DNA of 64,000 nt from NCBI RefSeq assembly GCF_041521385.1, contig NZ_CP168006.1, forward strand, positions 2,662,295 to 2,726,294. Direction: 5' to 3'. The notes beneath the pieces are model-generated. The model had not been told where the DNA came from, did not search any database, and worked only from the letters and a program-made list of their open reading frames with translations. This document shows, piece by piece, positions 16,485 to 25,414 of this stretch. The position numbers were made by a program, and so were the translations under genes. Position 1 is the stretch's first letter; each line of letters starts with the position of its first letter. This stretch comes from Alcaligenes faecalis (GTDB taxonomy: Bacteria > Pseudomonadota > Gammaproteobacteria > Burkholderiales > Burkholderiaceae_B).

Positions 16485-17489
16485 ATGCCTCCCATCCCGA
16501 TCAATAGCGTTGGCCGCAAGGGCCCTCAGGCAATGTCTATGTTATTGCGCACTCCCTCTGCTTCTTTCAAGAGCCTGGCTGCTTGGCAGGAAGTGGTGTG
16601 CGCGTACTTCGTGCCCTTGGAGGTTCAGCCAGACTCGCGCCGTGGTTTCTCCAACTGGGCGGCAACGGATCGCATGGGTTCGGTCGATGTCATGGAGCTG
16701 TGTACCAGTGCGCAGCGCGTGCGGCGTACTCAGGCTTTAGCCAGCCGTTCCGAACAGGCGCTGTACAAGGTCACCTTGCAGATCAGTGGCAGCAGTCAGA
16801 TTCAGCAGGATAATCGCAGCGGGATCTTGCATGCCGGGCAGTGGGGCATTTATGACACGACCCGCCCTTATGAAGTGGCTGTGCAGGATCAATCCCATTT
16901 TCTGGTCTTGCAGTTCGAGGAAGAGCGTTTGCTACCTTGGCTGCCCTGGTTAAGCGATGCGGTGGCCCGCTCGTTCTCGGCCACGACAGGTCCGGCCCGT
17001 ATCGCTATGGACATGCTGCGTCTGGGCTTGCAGGAACGCGGGCACTTGTCGCCCTCGGCCTTGAGTGAACTGTCCCAAACCGTCATTCGCATGATGGCCC
17101 TGAGCCTGGCCGATGGACGTCCGGCGACGACCGAGTCCGCTCTGGACGAAGTGCGGCGTGGACAACTGCTGCAAATTCAGCAATATGTGCAGGATCATCT
17201 GGGCGATGCGGGTCTGAATGCCCAGTCCCTGGCGCTGCAATTTCGCATTTCACGCCGTTACCTCTACAAGTTGTTCGAGCTGTGCGGGCAAGCGCCGGCC
17301 GACTATATTATGGCCGCCCGCCTGGAGCGCGCCTGTCAATTATTAGTGGATGGCAGACCCGGTCGGCAGATCAGTGAACTGGCCTGGCAAATGGGTTTTT
17401 CTGACGCGGCCGTGTTCAGCCACGCCTTCCGGCGACGCTATGGCGTGTCGCCCAGCGAATGGCGTCGCAGCCGCATTGGCAGTGATTAA
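16485..17489 (+). CDS. aau orf-3: AraC-family regulator, FeaR-like
   Basis: Regulator of 334 residues. The N-terminal half fits the AraC_binding_2 sensor domain of FeaR and related proteins (about residues 20-190). The C-terminal 100 residues form the double helix-turn-helix (SLALQFRISRRYLYKLFE, then ISELAWQMGFSDAAVFSHAF). AAGGGAGG at 16471-16478 sets the ATG at 16485; a GTG one codon upstream is less well spaced. FeaR activates amine oxidase and phenylacetaldehyde dehydrogenase genes in E. coli, and here the gene lies beside an amine dehydrogenase and an aldehyde dehydrogenase, so control of these genes by aromatic amines or aldehydes is likely. Published orf-3 had no assigned function. Confidence 0.85.
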   Translation: MPPIPINSVGRKGPQAMSMLLRTPSASFKSLAAWQEVVCAYFVPLEVQPDSRRGFSNWAATDRMGSVDVMELCTSAQRVRRTQALASRSEQALYKVTLQISGSSQIQQDNRSGILHAGQWGIYDTTRPYEVAVQDQSHFLVLQFEEERLLPWLPWLSDAVARSFSATTGPARIAMDMLRLGLQERGHLSPSALSELSQTVIRMMALSLADGRPATTESALDEVRRGQLLQIQQYVQDHLGDAGLNAQSLALQFRISRRYLYKLFELCGQAPADYIMAARLERACQLLVDGRPGRQISELAWQMGFSDAAVFSHAFRRRYGVSPSEWRRSRIGSD

Positions 17490-17605
17490 GTACAGCTACG
17501 TAGACGCAATTCCGACTTATCGCAAACGGGTCTGATTTCTATCCTAGAAGCTCATGGTTTTTTGGGTGGCCGACGCGGCCAGCCCGGCTTCTCAAGGACA
17601 GTCTT

Positions 17606-18409
17606 ATGCGCCTACACCTCGATTGTGCTTTGTTGCATACCCAGCCTCAATGGGCTCAGAACTTGCTGGCTATCATCCCACCGTGCGAGCGTTTGCAACT
17701 GCAAACTTTGCAGGCTCCGCCGCCAGCCCATCCTGATCAGGAATATTTGTTTTTGCGCCGTTCGGCTGCGTTGTTACTGCGCTTTGACGCCTGTCTGATT
17801 CCTGTTGAAGCCACCACCCTGATCCAGGTGCGTCGGGCCTTGTCGGCGGCTCAGGGTCATTTGCCGGTGCCGGTCTTTGGTTTGCTGCGGGGTGCCATCA
17901 AGGCCGCTGCCCTGACAGACCTTCTGGAGCTGGGCCTGGCAGACTACGTACGCGAGCCTTTATGCCTGGACGATTTGCGTGCCCGCATTAATCGTCAGCG
18001 TTTGCAGACGTCTTCCCACGCTTTGAATGAACCGGGGCTGTCGGGTCGGATACACTATAGGGCGCAGGAAAACCAGGATCTGGTCCTGTACCCCGGCCCA
18101 ACGGAGCAGCGCCTGTCGCAAACGATCTTGCAACAGGAGGGGACAACGCTGGAAGCCTATGCCGCTGCGGTAGCCTCACGCTATGCCAGCAGCCAGGAGT
18201 CTTTCAAAGTAGCCAAGGGACGGATAGTGGCCCGCTTCGAGCAGGCTTATATCCATGCCGCCCTTGATCGCCATAGCGGCAATATCGCCATGGCGGCCCG
18301 CTCCGCGCAAAAGCACCGGCGTGCTTTCTGGGCACTGATGCGCAAACACCATATCGATGCAGCGCGCTTTCGATCCGCGTCAAGCCCAGACGACGAACAC
18401 GATGGTTAA
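17606..18409 (+). CDS. aau orf-4: pseudo-receiver plus Fis-type HTH regulator
   Basis: A 267-residue protein that looks like a response regulator in outline. Residues about 1-130 have receiver-like alternation, but the site that should hold the phospho-acceptor Asp reads ACLIPVE, so it is probably not phosphorylated. The C-terminus (about residues 212-250, [20 protein letters not shown]) is a Fis-type helix-turn-helix as found in NtrC proteins, without an AAA+ domain between. AAGGA precedes the ATG at 17606. It corresponds to orf-4, which the A. faecalis study could not disrupt, as I recall. It ends 31 bp before hemE and may regulate it or the aau genes; the role is unknown. Confidence 0.72.
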   Translation: MRLHLDCALLHTQPQWAQNLLAIIPPCERLQLQTLQAPPPAHPDQEYLFLRRSAALLLRFDACLIPVEATTLIQVRRALSAAQGHLPVPVFGLLRGAIKAAALTDLLELGLADYVREPLCLDDLRARINRQRLQTSSHALNEPGLSGRIHYRAQENQDLVLYPGPTEQRLSQTILQQEGTTLEAYAAAVASRYASSQESFKVAKGRIVARFEQAYIHAALDRHSGNIAMAARSAQKHRRAFWALMRKHHIDAARFRSASSPDDEHDG

Positions 18410-18440
18410 AATTAACAGGCATTTTTCAATAGGGATTGCC

Positions 18441-19517
18441 GTGTCTTTACCTCAATTAAAAAACGATGTCTTCCTGCGCTCGCTGTTGCGCGAACCTGTG
18501 CCTTACACCCCCATCTGGCTGATGCGTCAGGCCGGGCGTTATTTGCCTGAGTACAATGCCACCCGTGCCCAGGCTGGCTCTTTCATGCAACTGGCCCAGA
18601 ATCCCGAGTTTGCCTGCGAAGTAACCCTGCAACCCCTGCGTCGTTTCGATCTGGATGCGGCCATTCTGTTCTCGGACATCCTGACCGTGCCCCATGCCAT
18701 GGGCCTGGGTCTGGATTTCGTCGCTGGTGAAGGCCCGCGTTTTGCCCGTCCTGTACGTAACGAAGCCGATGTCATGGCGCTGGAAGCGCCGGACATGTCC
18801 AAGCTGCAATACGTGTTCGACGCTGTCTCGCTGATCCGCAAGGAGCTGGACGGCAAAGTACCGCTGATCGGCTTTGCCGGCAGCCCCTGGACCATCGCCT
18901 GCTACATGGTGGAAGGTCAGGGCTCGGACGACTACCGTCTGGTGAAAAGCATGATGTATCAGCGTCCGGATCTGATGCACCGCATGCTGGAAATCAACGC
19001 CCAAACCACTTGCGACTACCTGAACAATCAAATCCGTGCCGGTGCACAGGCTGTGATGCTGTTCGACAGTTGGGGCGGCGTTCTGTCCGACTCCCTGTTC
19101 CAGGAGTTCTCCCTGGCTTACACCCGTAAAGTGGTCGACGGATTGATCCGCGAACATGACGGCAAGCGCGTCCCTGTCATTGTCTTTACCAAAGGCGGCG
19201 GCATGTGGCTGGAAGATATTGCGGGTTGTGGCGCCGATGCCATGGGTGTGGACTGGACCGTAAACCTGTCTCGTGCGCGCGCTCGTATCGGAGACAAGCT
19301 GGCTCTGCAAGGCAATCTGGACCCCATGACCATGTTCGGTGGCGAAGAAGCCATCCGCCGTGAAGCCCGTCGTGTTATTGACGACTTCGGCCCCGTGGGT
19401 CAGGGGGGCCACGTGTTCAACTTTGGTCACGGTATTTCGCGTTTCACCGATCCGGAAGCCGTGGGCATTCTGGTCGATGAAGTGCATTCCTACAGCCGTC
19501 GTCACCACAGCGTTTGA
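18441..19517 (+). CDS. hemE: Uroporphyrinogen decarboxylase
   Basis: Cytosolic haem-pathway enzyme of 358 residues that decarboxylates the four acetate groups of uroporphyrinogen III. The signature [15 protein letters not shown] is near residues 24-38, with [15 protein letters not shown] containing the essential Asp, and GFAGSPWT further on. I chose the GTG at 18441 (AGGG six bases upstream) because it gives the usual family start before LKNDVFLR; an ATG at 18402 would add 13 residues overlapping orf-4. It closes the published aau gene order. Haem supply may be co-expressed with the cytochrome c of the cluster, though hemE is essential anyway. Confidence 0.95.
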   Translation: MSLPQLKNDVFLRSLLREPVPYTPIWLMRQAGRYLPEYNATRAQAGSFMQLAQNPEFACEVTLQPLRRFDLDAAILFSDILTVPHAMGLGLDFVAGEGPRFARPVRNEADVMALEAPDMSKLQYVFDAVSLIRKELDGKVPLIGFAGSPWTIACYMVEGQGSDDYRLVKSMMYQRPDLMHRMLEINAQTTCDYLNNQIRAGAQAVMLFDSWGGVLSDSLFQEFSLAYTRKVVDGLIREHDGKRVPVIVFTKGGGMWLEDIAGCGADAMGVDWTVNLSRARARIGDKLALQGNLDPMTMFGGEEAIRREARRVIDDFGPVGQGGHVFNFGHGISRFTDPEAVGILVDEVHSYSRRHHSV

Positions 19518-19556
19518 TAGCCTTTGCGCATGGGCTGTCGCAGCTTGTGCGCAAAG

Positions 19557-19739
19557 TTATGCACACTGATAGGGCTGGGTTTGAGGTCTTTATATTTAAG
19601 GTTTAATTTCAATACCCAGTTTTAATTATTTGATTTCTCTGAACTTTATTCTCATTCCAGAGATATTGAAAATTAAATTGTATCCGTGCTTGCTTCTTTG
19701 TATTTTTTGTTCATGCCATTTTCCCCAAAGTTATCCACA
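19557..19739. promoter_or_regulatory. Two DnaA boxes flanking an AT-rich gap
   Basis: Exact matches to TTATNCACA occur at 19557-19565 (TTATGCACA) and 19731-19739 (TTATCCACA), both on the plus strand. The 165 bp between are markedly AT-rich. The gap also starts with a hairpin, CTTTGCGCA at 19522-19530 pairing with 19548-19556, which may end hemE transcription. The boxes lie upstream of priA, a replication restart gene, so DnaA control of priA is possible. Two boxes are too few to call a replication origin. Confidence 0.5.
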
Positions 19740-19802
19740 GGCTGCTAAGCTCTTGACTTATCAGGCTTTCAGCCAGGCCAGCCCTTTATTGAACCACCAC
19801 CC

Positions 19803-21896
19803 ATGACTGCCACCCCTGACGCTCTTTCTGCATCGGCAAGCACCGGACCTTTTTGGTTGCATGTGGCTTTGGACGTCCCCCTGGATGGGGTGTTTGATTA
19901 TCAGCACCACGAACCTGTTCTGGTCGGGCAGCGTGTCATTGTGCATTTTGGGCGGCGGCAGATGATAGGGGTGGTGGTGGCCTTGCCGGAACAACCTTCC
20001 TACCCGCCCGAGCAGGTCAAGCCAATTGATCAGTTGCTGGATGACTTGCCTCCTTTTCCGGAAGACTGGTTGCGGATGGCGCGCTTTGCGTCTACCTATT
20101 ACCACCGCCCGCTGGGCGAGGTCATGATGCCATCCCTGCCGGGGCCCTTGCGTAAACCCTCTGCCTATTTGGGCAAGCGTTCCGCAGGTGGTCCGGTACT
20201 GCGCATGGCCAAGCGCAAGGAAAAGAAGGTGGAGCCGGTGGACAGCGATGTCCTGCCCGTGCTCAATGCCGAACAGCAGGCTGCGGTAGGTGGCGTTATG
20301 GCGGCCAAACCCGGTAGCTGCCTATTGCTGCATGGCGTAACGGGTAGCGGGAAAACCGAAGTCTATATGCGGGTTCTGGAGCAAGTGCTAGCCGCTGGTC
20401 GGCAGGTTCTGTTCATGGTCCCCGAAATCAATCTGACCCCTCAGTTCGAGCAGGTCCTGCGCGCCCGCTTGGCGCGCGTCCTGCCGGGCGATGTGCTGGC
20501 CGTCCTGCATAGCGGCCTGTCCGAAGGTGAGCGGCTGCGCTCCTGGTTGCGCGTCAACAGTGGTCAGGCCCGCATTTTGCTGGGAACACGGCTGTCCATT
20601 TTTACCCCCATGCCCGAGCTGGGCCTGATTATTGTGGACGAGGAGCACGACGCTTCTTACAAGCAACAGGATGGTTTGCGCTACTCCGCTAGGGACTTGG
20701 CGGTGTGGCGTGGCTACGATCTGAAAGTGCCGGTGGTGCTGGGTTCAGCCACCCCGTCGCTGGAAAGCTGGAATCATGCTCGGCAAGGGCGCTATAGCCT
20801 GTTGAGCCTGCCCAAGCGGGCGCGAGAGGTTTCCTTGCCGCGAGTGCGTCTGGTCGATACCCGTCATTTGCGCCTGGAGTCGGGCTTTTCTCCTCAATTG
20901 CTGGATGCGCTGGAAGCATGCCTGGACCGTGGCGAACAGTCGCTGGTTTTCATCAACCGGCGTGGCTACGCGCCTGTGTTGCACTGTGCCTCTTGTGGCT
21001 GGTTGTCCCAATGTCCGCGCTGTACGGTTTACACCGTGCTGCACCGGCAAAATGGCTTCAAGCACAATTTGCAGTGTCACCACTGCGGCTATCAGGCCCC
21101 CGTGCCGCGTGCATGCCCGGATTGTGGCGATCAGGACTTGCAGCCCATGGGCCGGGGTACTCAGCGTATTGAAGAGTTTCTGAGTGAGCGTTTTCCCAAT
21201 GCCCGTCTGGTGCGTATCGACGCGGACAGCACCCGCTTGAAGGGCAGTGCGCAGCAATTGTTCGAGCAGGTGCATGCGGGCGAAGTGGACATCATGGTGG
21301 GCACCCAGATGGTGGCCAAAGGCCACGACTTCATACGCCTGAGCGTCGTGGGGGTGCTCAATGCCGATGCCACCTTGTTTGCCCATGACTTCCGGGCGCC
21401 TGAGCGCCTGTTTGCTCAGTTGATGCAGGTGGCTGGTCGGGCCGGTCGCCATACCGAAGGGGCGGATGTCATTATCCAGACGGGCTACCCGGAGCAGGCC
21501 GTTTACCAAAGCCTGATCAAGCACGATTACATAGGCTTTGCCCAAAGCGCCTTGAACGAGCGCGAGTCGGTAGGTTTACCCCCTTTTGCCTATCAGGTGC
21601 TCCTGTCTGCCGAAGCGCCACAATTGGCCGATGCCATTCGCTTGTTAACCCAGGCACGTCGTTTGCCTGAGGAATATCCGAATGAATTTCCGGGCGTGGA
21701 TCAGGTTTTCCTGTACGATCCGGTGCCTTTACGTGTTTTGCGCGTCGCCAAAATCGAGCGTGCTCAACTGTTGCTGGAAAGCGCCCATCGTCCGGCCTTG
21801 CAAGCCTTTGTGCGCTATTGGGGACCACAGGTTGCACAATTGGCCAAGCAGCATAAAGTGCGCATTACGATCGAGGTCGACCCCCTCGAGATTTAA
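19803..21896 (+). CDS. priA: Primosomal protein N', replication restart helicase
   Basis: A 697-residue superfamily 2 helicase that reloads the replisome at stalled forks. In order: the N-terminal 3'-DNA-end binding domain, Walker A GVTGSGKTEVY, motif II IIVDEEHDASYKQQD, then the zinc-binding insertion with CASCGW, CPRC, CHHCGY and CPDCGD (about residues 395-445), and C-terminal helicase motifs ending in QVAGRAGR. Length and order are typical. The gene starts 63 bp after a DnaA box. Confidence 0.96.
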   Translation: MTATPDALSASASTGPFWLHVALDVPLDGVFDYQHHEPVLVGQRVIVHFGRRQMIGVVVALPEQPSYPPEQVKPIDQLLDDLPPFPEDWLRMARFASTYYHRPLGEVMMPSLPGPLRKPSAYLGKRSAGGPVLRMAKRKEKKVEPVDSDVLPVLNAEQQAAVGGVMAAKPGSCLLLHGVTGSGKTEVYMRVLEQVLAAGRQVLFMVPEINLTPQFEQVLRARLARVLPGDVLAVLHSGLSEGERLRSWLRVNSGQARILLGTRLSIFTPMPELGLIIVDEEHDASYKQQDGLRYSARDLAVWRGYDLKVPVVLGSATPSLESWNHARQGRYSLLSLPKRAREVSLPRVRLVDTRHLRLESGFSPQLLDALEACLDRGEQSLVFINRRGYAPVLHCASCGWLSQCPRCTVYTVLHRQNGFKHNLQCHHCGYQAPVPRACPDCGDQDLQPMGRGTQRIEEFLSERFPNARLVRIDADSTRLKGSAQQLFEQVHAGEVDIMVGTQMVAKGHDFIRLSVVGVLNADATLFAHDFRAPERLFAQLMQVAGRAGRHTEGADVIIQTGYPEQAVYQSLIKHDYIGFAQSALNERESVGLPPFAYQVLLSAEAPQLADAIRLLTQARRLPEEYPNEFPGVDQVFLYDPVPLRVLRVAKIERAQLLLESAHRPALQAFVRYWGPQVAQLAKQHKVRITIEVDPLEI

Positions 21897-22160
21897 GATT
21901 CCACAGCTTCATGTGCGTACAGAGACAGTAGCGGCGTCCCGGGTACAGCAGGGTGTATCCTTGTGCGCTATGCAGCTATGAGCCAAGAGGCAGGAAGTGA
22001 TAAGGCTGTGGCGCGATGTTGTTGCCCTGCCGCTGTCTTTCTGAGCCAGCCTATCGTTTTGCATCAAACCTTACTCGGCTTGGCCGGGATGTCACGTTTA
22101 GCTCCGCTTGTTGTTTGGCTTTGAACCTCGTTTTCTTGCCTGGTATTCACTGATTTCACC

Positions 22161-24236
22161 ATGTCCACCTTCGTTACTACCCCCGGCCATACCGTCCCCA
22201 CCGACCTGAACGCCATGCAGCGTCAGGCCGTGTTGTATATGGACGGACCTTGTCTGGTGCTGGCTGGGGCGGGCAGTGGCAAGACACGGGTGATCACGCA
22301 GAAAATCGCTTATTTGCTGCGCGAATGTGGGTACACGGGGCGGCAAGTGGTGGCGCTTACCTTTACCAATAAGGCCGCCCGTGAAATGAACGAGCGGATT
22401 CGCGCCCTGGTAGATCCCAAACTGCTGCGAGGGCTGACCGTCAGTACCTTCCACTCTCTGGGGCTGCGCATGTTGCGTGAAGAGGCGCAGCACGTGGGCT
22501 TGAAGCCGCGCTTTTCCATTCTGGATTCCAATGATGCGCTGGCCATTATTCAGGAGCTGCTGGCCACGACAGATAAAGGCCGTCTGAAGTCCGTCCAGCA
22601 GGAAATCTCCTTGTGGAAAAACGCCCTGATGGGGCCGGATGAGGCTGAGCGCGCTGCGAACTCGCCCAGTCAGATTGAAGCCGCCCGTATTTACCGTGAT
22701 TATGCGGCAACCTTGATTGCCTATCAGTCGGTCGATTTTGATGATCTGATTCGTCTACCTGCACAGTTGATGCAGGACAATCAGGAAGTGCGTGAGCGTT
22801 GGCAGCGTCGGGTGCAGTATCTGTTGGTGGACGAGTATCAGGACACCAATCTTTGTCAGTATCAGTTGGTGCGCTCTCTGACCGGCCAGCGCAATATGTT
22901 CACGGTGGTGGGGGACGATGATCAGGCGATCTATGCCTGGCGGGGTGCCACCGTGGAGAATCTGGCGCAGTTACCTAAAGATTATCCCGACCTGAAAGTT
23001 GTCAAGCTGGAGCAGAACTATCGCTCGGTGCAGCGCATCTTGCAGGCTGCCAATAATGTCATTGGCAATAATCCGGTCGTGTTCGGTAAAAAGCTCTGGT
23101 CTGACCTGGGCTTTGGTGAGCCCATCCAGGTTCATGTGACGGACGATGAGCAAAATGAGGCAGACTCGGTTGCCATGCGCATATCGGCAGAACGCTTTGA
23201 GCGTCAGGCCGAGTGGCGTGACTTTGCTGTCTTGTACCGGGGCAATCATCAGGCCCGTATTTTTGAGCAGGCGCTGCGTAATCTTCGCATTCCCTACACC
23301 ATCTCGGGTGGGCAGAGTTTTTTTGACAAGGCCGAGATTCGTGACATCCTGTCTTACTTGCGTGTCGTTGCGAACGATGATGATGATCCGGCATTTATTC
23401 GTGCTGCCACCACGCCAAGGCGTGGTATTGGGCAGGCTACCTTGCAGGTGCTCGGGCAGTTCGCAGCAGAACATAAGCTGTCCCTGTTCTCTGCTGTGTC
23501 CCAGATTGCACTGACGGATCGCCTGCCCGAGCGTCAGTTGGAGCCTTTACGTGTTTTTGCGCAGTTTATAGGGCGCATCCAGGAACGGGCGGACCGGGTA
23601 GAAAGCGATCAGGAAGGGCATGAAACGGCTGTCAGCGAATTGCTGGATGAGCTGCTGCGGGCAATTGATTACGAACACTATCTCTACGATATGTTCGATG
23701 AACGCCCCGCGCAGACCCGTTGGGAAAACGTGTTGGAGTTGATTACCTGGCTGAAATCCAAAGCAGCAGATGATGGCTTGAGCTTGAACGATCTGGTGCA
23801 GCGAGTCGCCCTCATCACCATGCTGGAGCGTGGTGAAGATGAAGACCCAGATGCGGTCAAGCTATCCACGCTACATGCCTCCAAAGGTTTGGAGTATCCG
23901 CATGTGTTTTTGGTCGGGGTGGAAGAGGGGCTGCTGCCTCACATCGGGCGCGATGACGAAGATATTGATCCAGATAAAGAGGCCGATATTCTGGCCCAGC
24001 GCATTCAGGAAGAGCGGCGTCTGATGTATGTGGGTATTACCCGTGCTCAACGCAGCTTGCGCTTGAGCTGGTGCAAGAAGCGCCGGCGCGCACGCGAAAA
24101 CCTGGTACGGGAGCGGTCGCGCTTTATTGATGAGATGAAGATTGAAGACCCTGGTGCTCAGGAGGATCCGACGCAGGCGGCCTTAAGTCCCAAGCAGCGG
24201 CTGGATATGCTGAAGAACTTGTTGAATAAGTCTTGA
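22161..24236 (+). CDS. rep: ATP-dependent DNA helicase Rep
   Basis: A 691-residue superfamily 1A helicase. Walker A is AGAGSGKTRV near residues 35-44; motif Ia ALTFTNKAA, motif II LLVDEYQDTN, motif III VGDDDQAIYAWRGA, and the C-terminal LSTLHASKGLEYPHVF and YVGITRAQ motifs are all present. The DDDQ form and the length favour Rep over UvrD. Rep clears proteins ahead of the fork and works with PriA in restart, and the two genes are neighbours here. The 264 bp before it hold no gene or clear signal beyond presumed promoter sequence. Confidence 0.93.
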   Translation: MSTFVTTPGHTVPTDLNAMQRQAVLYMDGPCLVLAGAGSGKTRVITQKIAYLLRECGYTGRQVVALTFTNKAAREMNERIRALVDPKLLRGLTVSTFHSLGLRMLREEAQHVGLKPRFSILDSNDALAIIQELLATTDKGRLKSVQQEISLWKNALMGPDEAERAANSPSQIEAARIYRDYAATLIAYQSVDFDDLIRLPAQLMQDNQEVRERWQRRVQYLLVDEYQDTNLCQYQLVRSLTGQRNMFTVVGDDDQAIYAWRGATVENLAQLPKDYPDLKVVKLEQNYRSVQRILQAANNVIGNNPVVFGKKLWSDLGFGEPIQVHVTDDEQNEADSVAMRISAERFERQAEWRDFAVLYRGNHQARIFEQALRNLRIPYTISGGQSFFDKAEIRDILSYLRVVANDDDDPAFIRAATTPRRGIGQATLQVLGQFAAEHKLSLFSAVSQIALTDRLPERQLEPLRVFAQFIGRIQERADRVESDQEGHETAVSELLDELLRAIDYEHYLYDMFDERPAQTRWENVLELITWLKSKAADDGLSLNDLVQRVALITMLERGEDEDPDAVKLSTLHASKGLEYPHVFLVGVEEGLLPHIGRDDEDIDPDKEADILAQRIQEERRLMYVGITRAQRSLRLSWCKKRRRARENLVRERSRFIDEMKIEDPGAQEDPTQAALSPKQRLDMLKNLLNKS

Positions 24237-24555
24237 GCGGTTTTCATTGCCCGTAGGTGATTGCGGGGGCTCTACCTATGTTCTTAAGCTGCGCAGGTCT
24301 GCAGGCTAGTTTGTGCTGACCTTTTCTCTGTCTGCATGGGCGGCACAAAGAATCTGTTGCCAAGACGGTCTTGAGCTTGCAGTAGGGGAGCGGTGGATGC
24401 TGATGCTTGCTTCGCCAAGGACGCTATTTACGCATCAAGGTGCAGCATCGACATTTTGTATTGGTAAACGCAGAAAAAACAAAAGCCTGCTAAATCAGCA
24501 GGCTTTTCAACATCAAGCGGTGTTTTGCTTGAGCGTTACGACGGTGATGCGTGGC
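24237..24555. other. Intergenic, no gene seen
   Basis: Between rep and the convergent small gene I see no coding potential. The only clear element is the hairpin at 24481-24507. Confidence 0.7.
24481..24507. terminator. Bidirectional terminator
   Basis: AAAAGCCTGCT (24481-24491) pairs perfectly with 24497-24507 around a 5-nt loop, with T-runs on both strands. It ends the small minus-strand gene and can stop read-through from rep. Confidence 0.88.
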
Positions 24556-24792
24556 TTACCAGTAGCTGGCCGACATGCGCGAATCGCGGATGCGGGCTTC
24601 GTTCAGAGCCTGGGTCAGTGTGACCATGTACTTGAACACCACGTTTGCGGCTTTTGAAACTTGTTTGGCCGCTGCTTTGGTCAGTGCAGTTAAAGACACG
24701 GATTCACCATTTTCCAGGGCATGCTGCATTACCCCACGCTCAACAGCATCACTCCAGTGGATGTAGTGCGAGTAAGTGGTCATGGTAGACAT
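24556..24792 (-). CDS. Small conserved-looking protein of unknown function
   Basis: A 78-residue protein I do not recognise. It is soluble in appearance, with a central Ala/Lys/Val-rich helix-forming segment (about residues 33-62) and an aromatic N-terminus (SHYIHWSDAVERGVM). AAAGGGAAAG upstream of the ATG at 24792 is a good ribosome-binding site, and the gene is framed by a terminator (24481-24507) and three palindromic sites (24839-24913), which argues that it is real. It could be a stress-induced or DNA- or granule-associated small protein, but nothing decides this. Confidence 0.7.
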   Translation of the reverse strand: MSTMTTYSHYIHWSDAVERGVMQHALENGESVSLTALTKAAAKQVSKAANVVFKYMVTLTQALNEARIRDSRMSASYW

Positions 24793-24838
24793 TTGCTTTC
24801 CCTTTAAGGTGAAGGTCTAAGTTACGAATCCTCATTAT

Positions 24839-24913
24839 AGGGTTTTCCCTAGTCGAAAATCAAGGGTAAACCCTAGTAATTGGGGTGGGGTGTCGCTTTT
24901 AAGGGAAAACCCT
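24839..24913. promoter_or_regulatory. Three AGGG-N4-CCCT palindromes upstream of the small gene
   Basis: AGGGTTTTCCCT (24839-24850), AGGGTAAACCCT (24863-24874) and AGGGAAAACCCT (24902-24913) share identical arms, an AT-only spacer and a following AG. They lie 47-121 bp upstream of the small gene's start, with centres 24 and 39 bp apart. This looks like a multi-site operator for a dimeric regulator; the protein is unknown. Confidence 0.75.
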
Positions 24914-25000
24914 AGAGATATGGGGAATGTTTTTGGAATCAGAGAGTTAGGATGGCTTGGTTTGGGCTGGTTTGGGCTGGTTTGGCTTTCTTGCAACAGC

Positions 25001-25221
25001 CTTTGCTGGCGGGGGCGGGGCCGGAGCGGAAGCTTGCCGGTGCTGCGCACCGGTACCCTTGTCTGAACCTGTCGTAGGGCGCACCTTGAACTCGTTCGGT
25101 GGTTTGTCCCCTGGACAACCCACAAGCGCCGAACTCAAACAGCAAGGTGCTTGCATCCCTACGACCGCCCCAGACGGCGGCAAGCTCCCTGAATGCTCCA
25201 ACCCCTCCCCTGCCAGCAAGG
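25001..25221. repeat. Long nested hairpin element, copy 2
   Basis: This copy has the same order of stems as 8921-9146 with mostly different bases. The outer stem pairs 25001-25020 with 25202-25221 (one mismatch, two wobbles). Then come 25023-25027 with 25195-25199, 25031-25039 with 25178-25186 (9 bp perfect), 25071-25079 with 25157-25165 (9 bp perfect), 25081-25088 with 25143-25150 (8 bp perfect), 25095-25099 with 25129-25133, and the tip 25104-25109 with 25113-25118. The side hairpin CCGGTGC-TGC-GCACCGG is at 25037-25053. Segments identical to copy 1 include TGAACTCG (25087-25094), CTCAAACAGCA (25134-25144) and the side hairpin with its GTACCC tail. Confidence 0.85.
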
Positions 25222-25330
25222 GCTTCAGAATGGTGGTAGCTAGTAGTCAATCGGTCTGGTTGTTTGCTGGCTGTGTCTCAGTATTGGAAAAAAGGCTGGT
25301 GCTTGTGGAGGGACCGCCCGTAGGCTAGTT

Positions 25331-25414
25331 GCAGACAGCAGACAGCAGACAGCAGACAGCAGACAGCAGACAGCAGACAGCAGACAGCAGACAGCAGACA
25401 GCAGACAGCAGGCA
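25331..25414. repeat. Heptanucleotide tandem array (GCAGACA)11 plus variant
   Basis: Eleven perfect GCAGACA units (25331-25407) are followed by one GCAGGCA (25408-25414). Seven is not a multiple of three, so unit loss or gain would shift any reading frame. Read on the minus strand it would give a repeated Cys-Cys-Leu-Leu-Ser-Ala-Val peptide in an 80-codon frame, which I do not accept as a gene. Confidence 0.97.

Noticed and set aside
19518..19802. Chromosomal origin
   Set aside because: Only two DnaA boxes, no dnaA, dnaN or gyrB nearby, and no clear unwinding repeats.
25331..25414. Possible CRISPR array
   Set aside because: Units are 7 bp and contiguous without spacers, and there are no cas genes.
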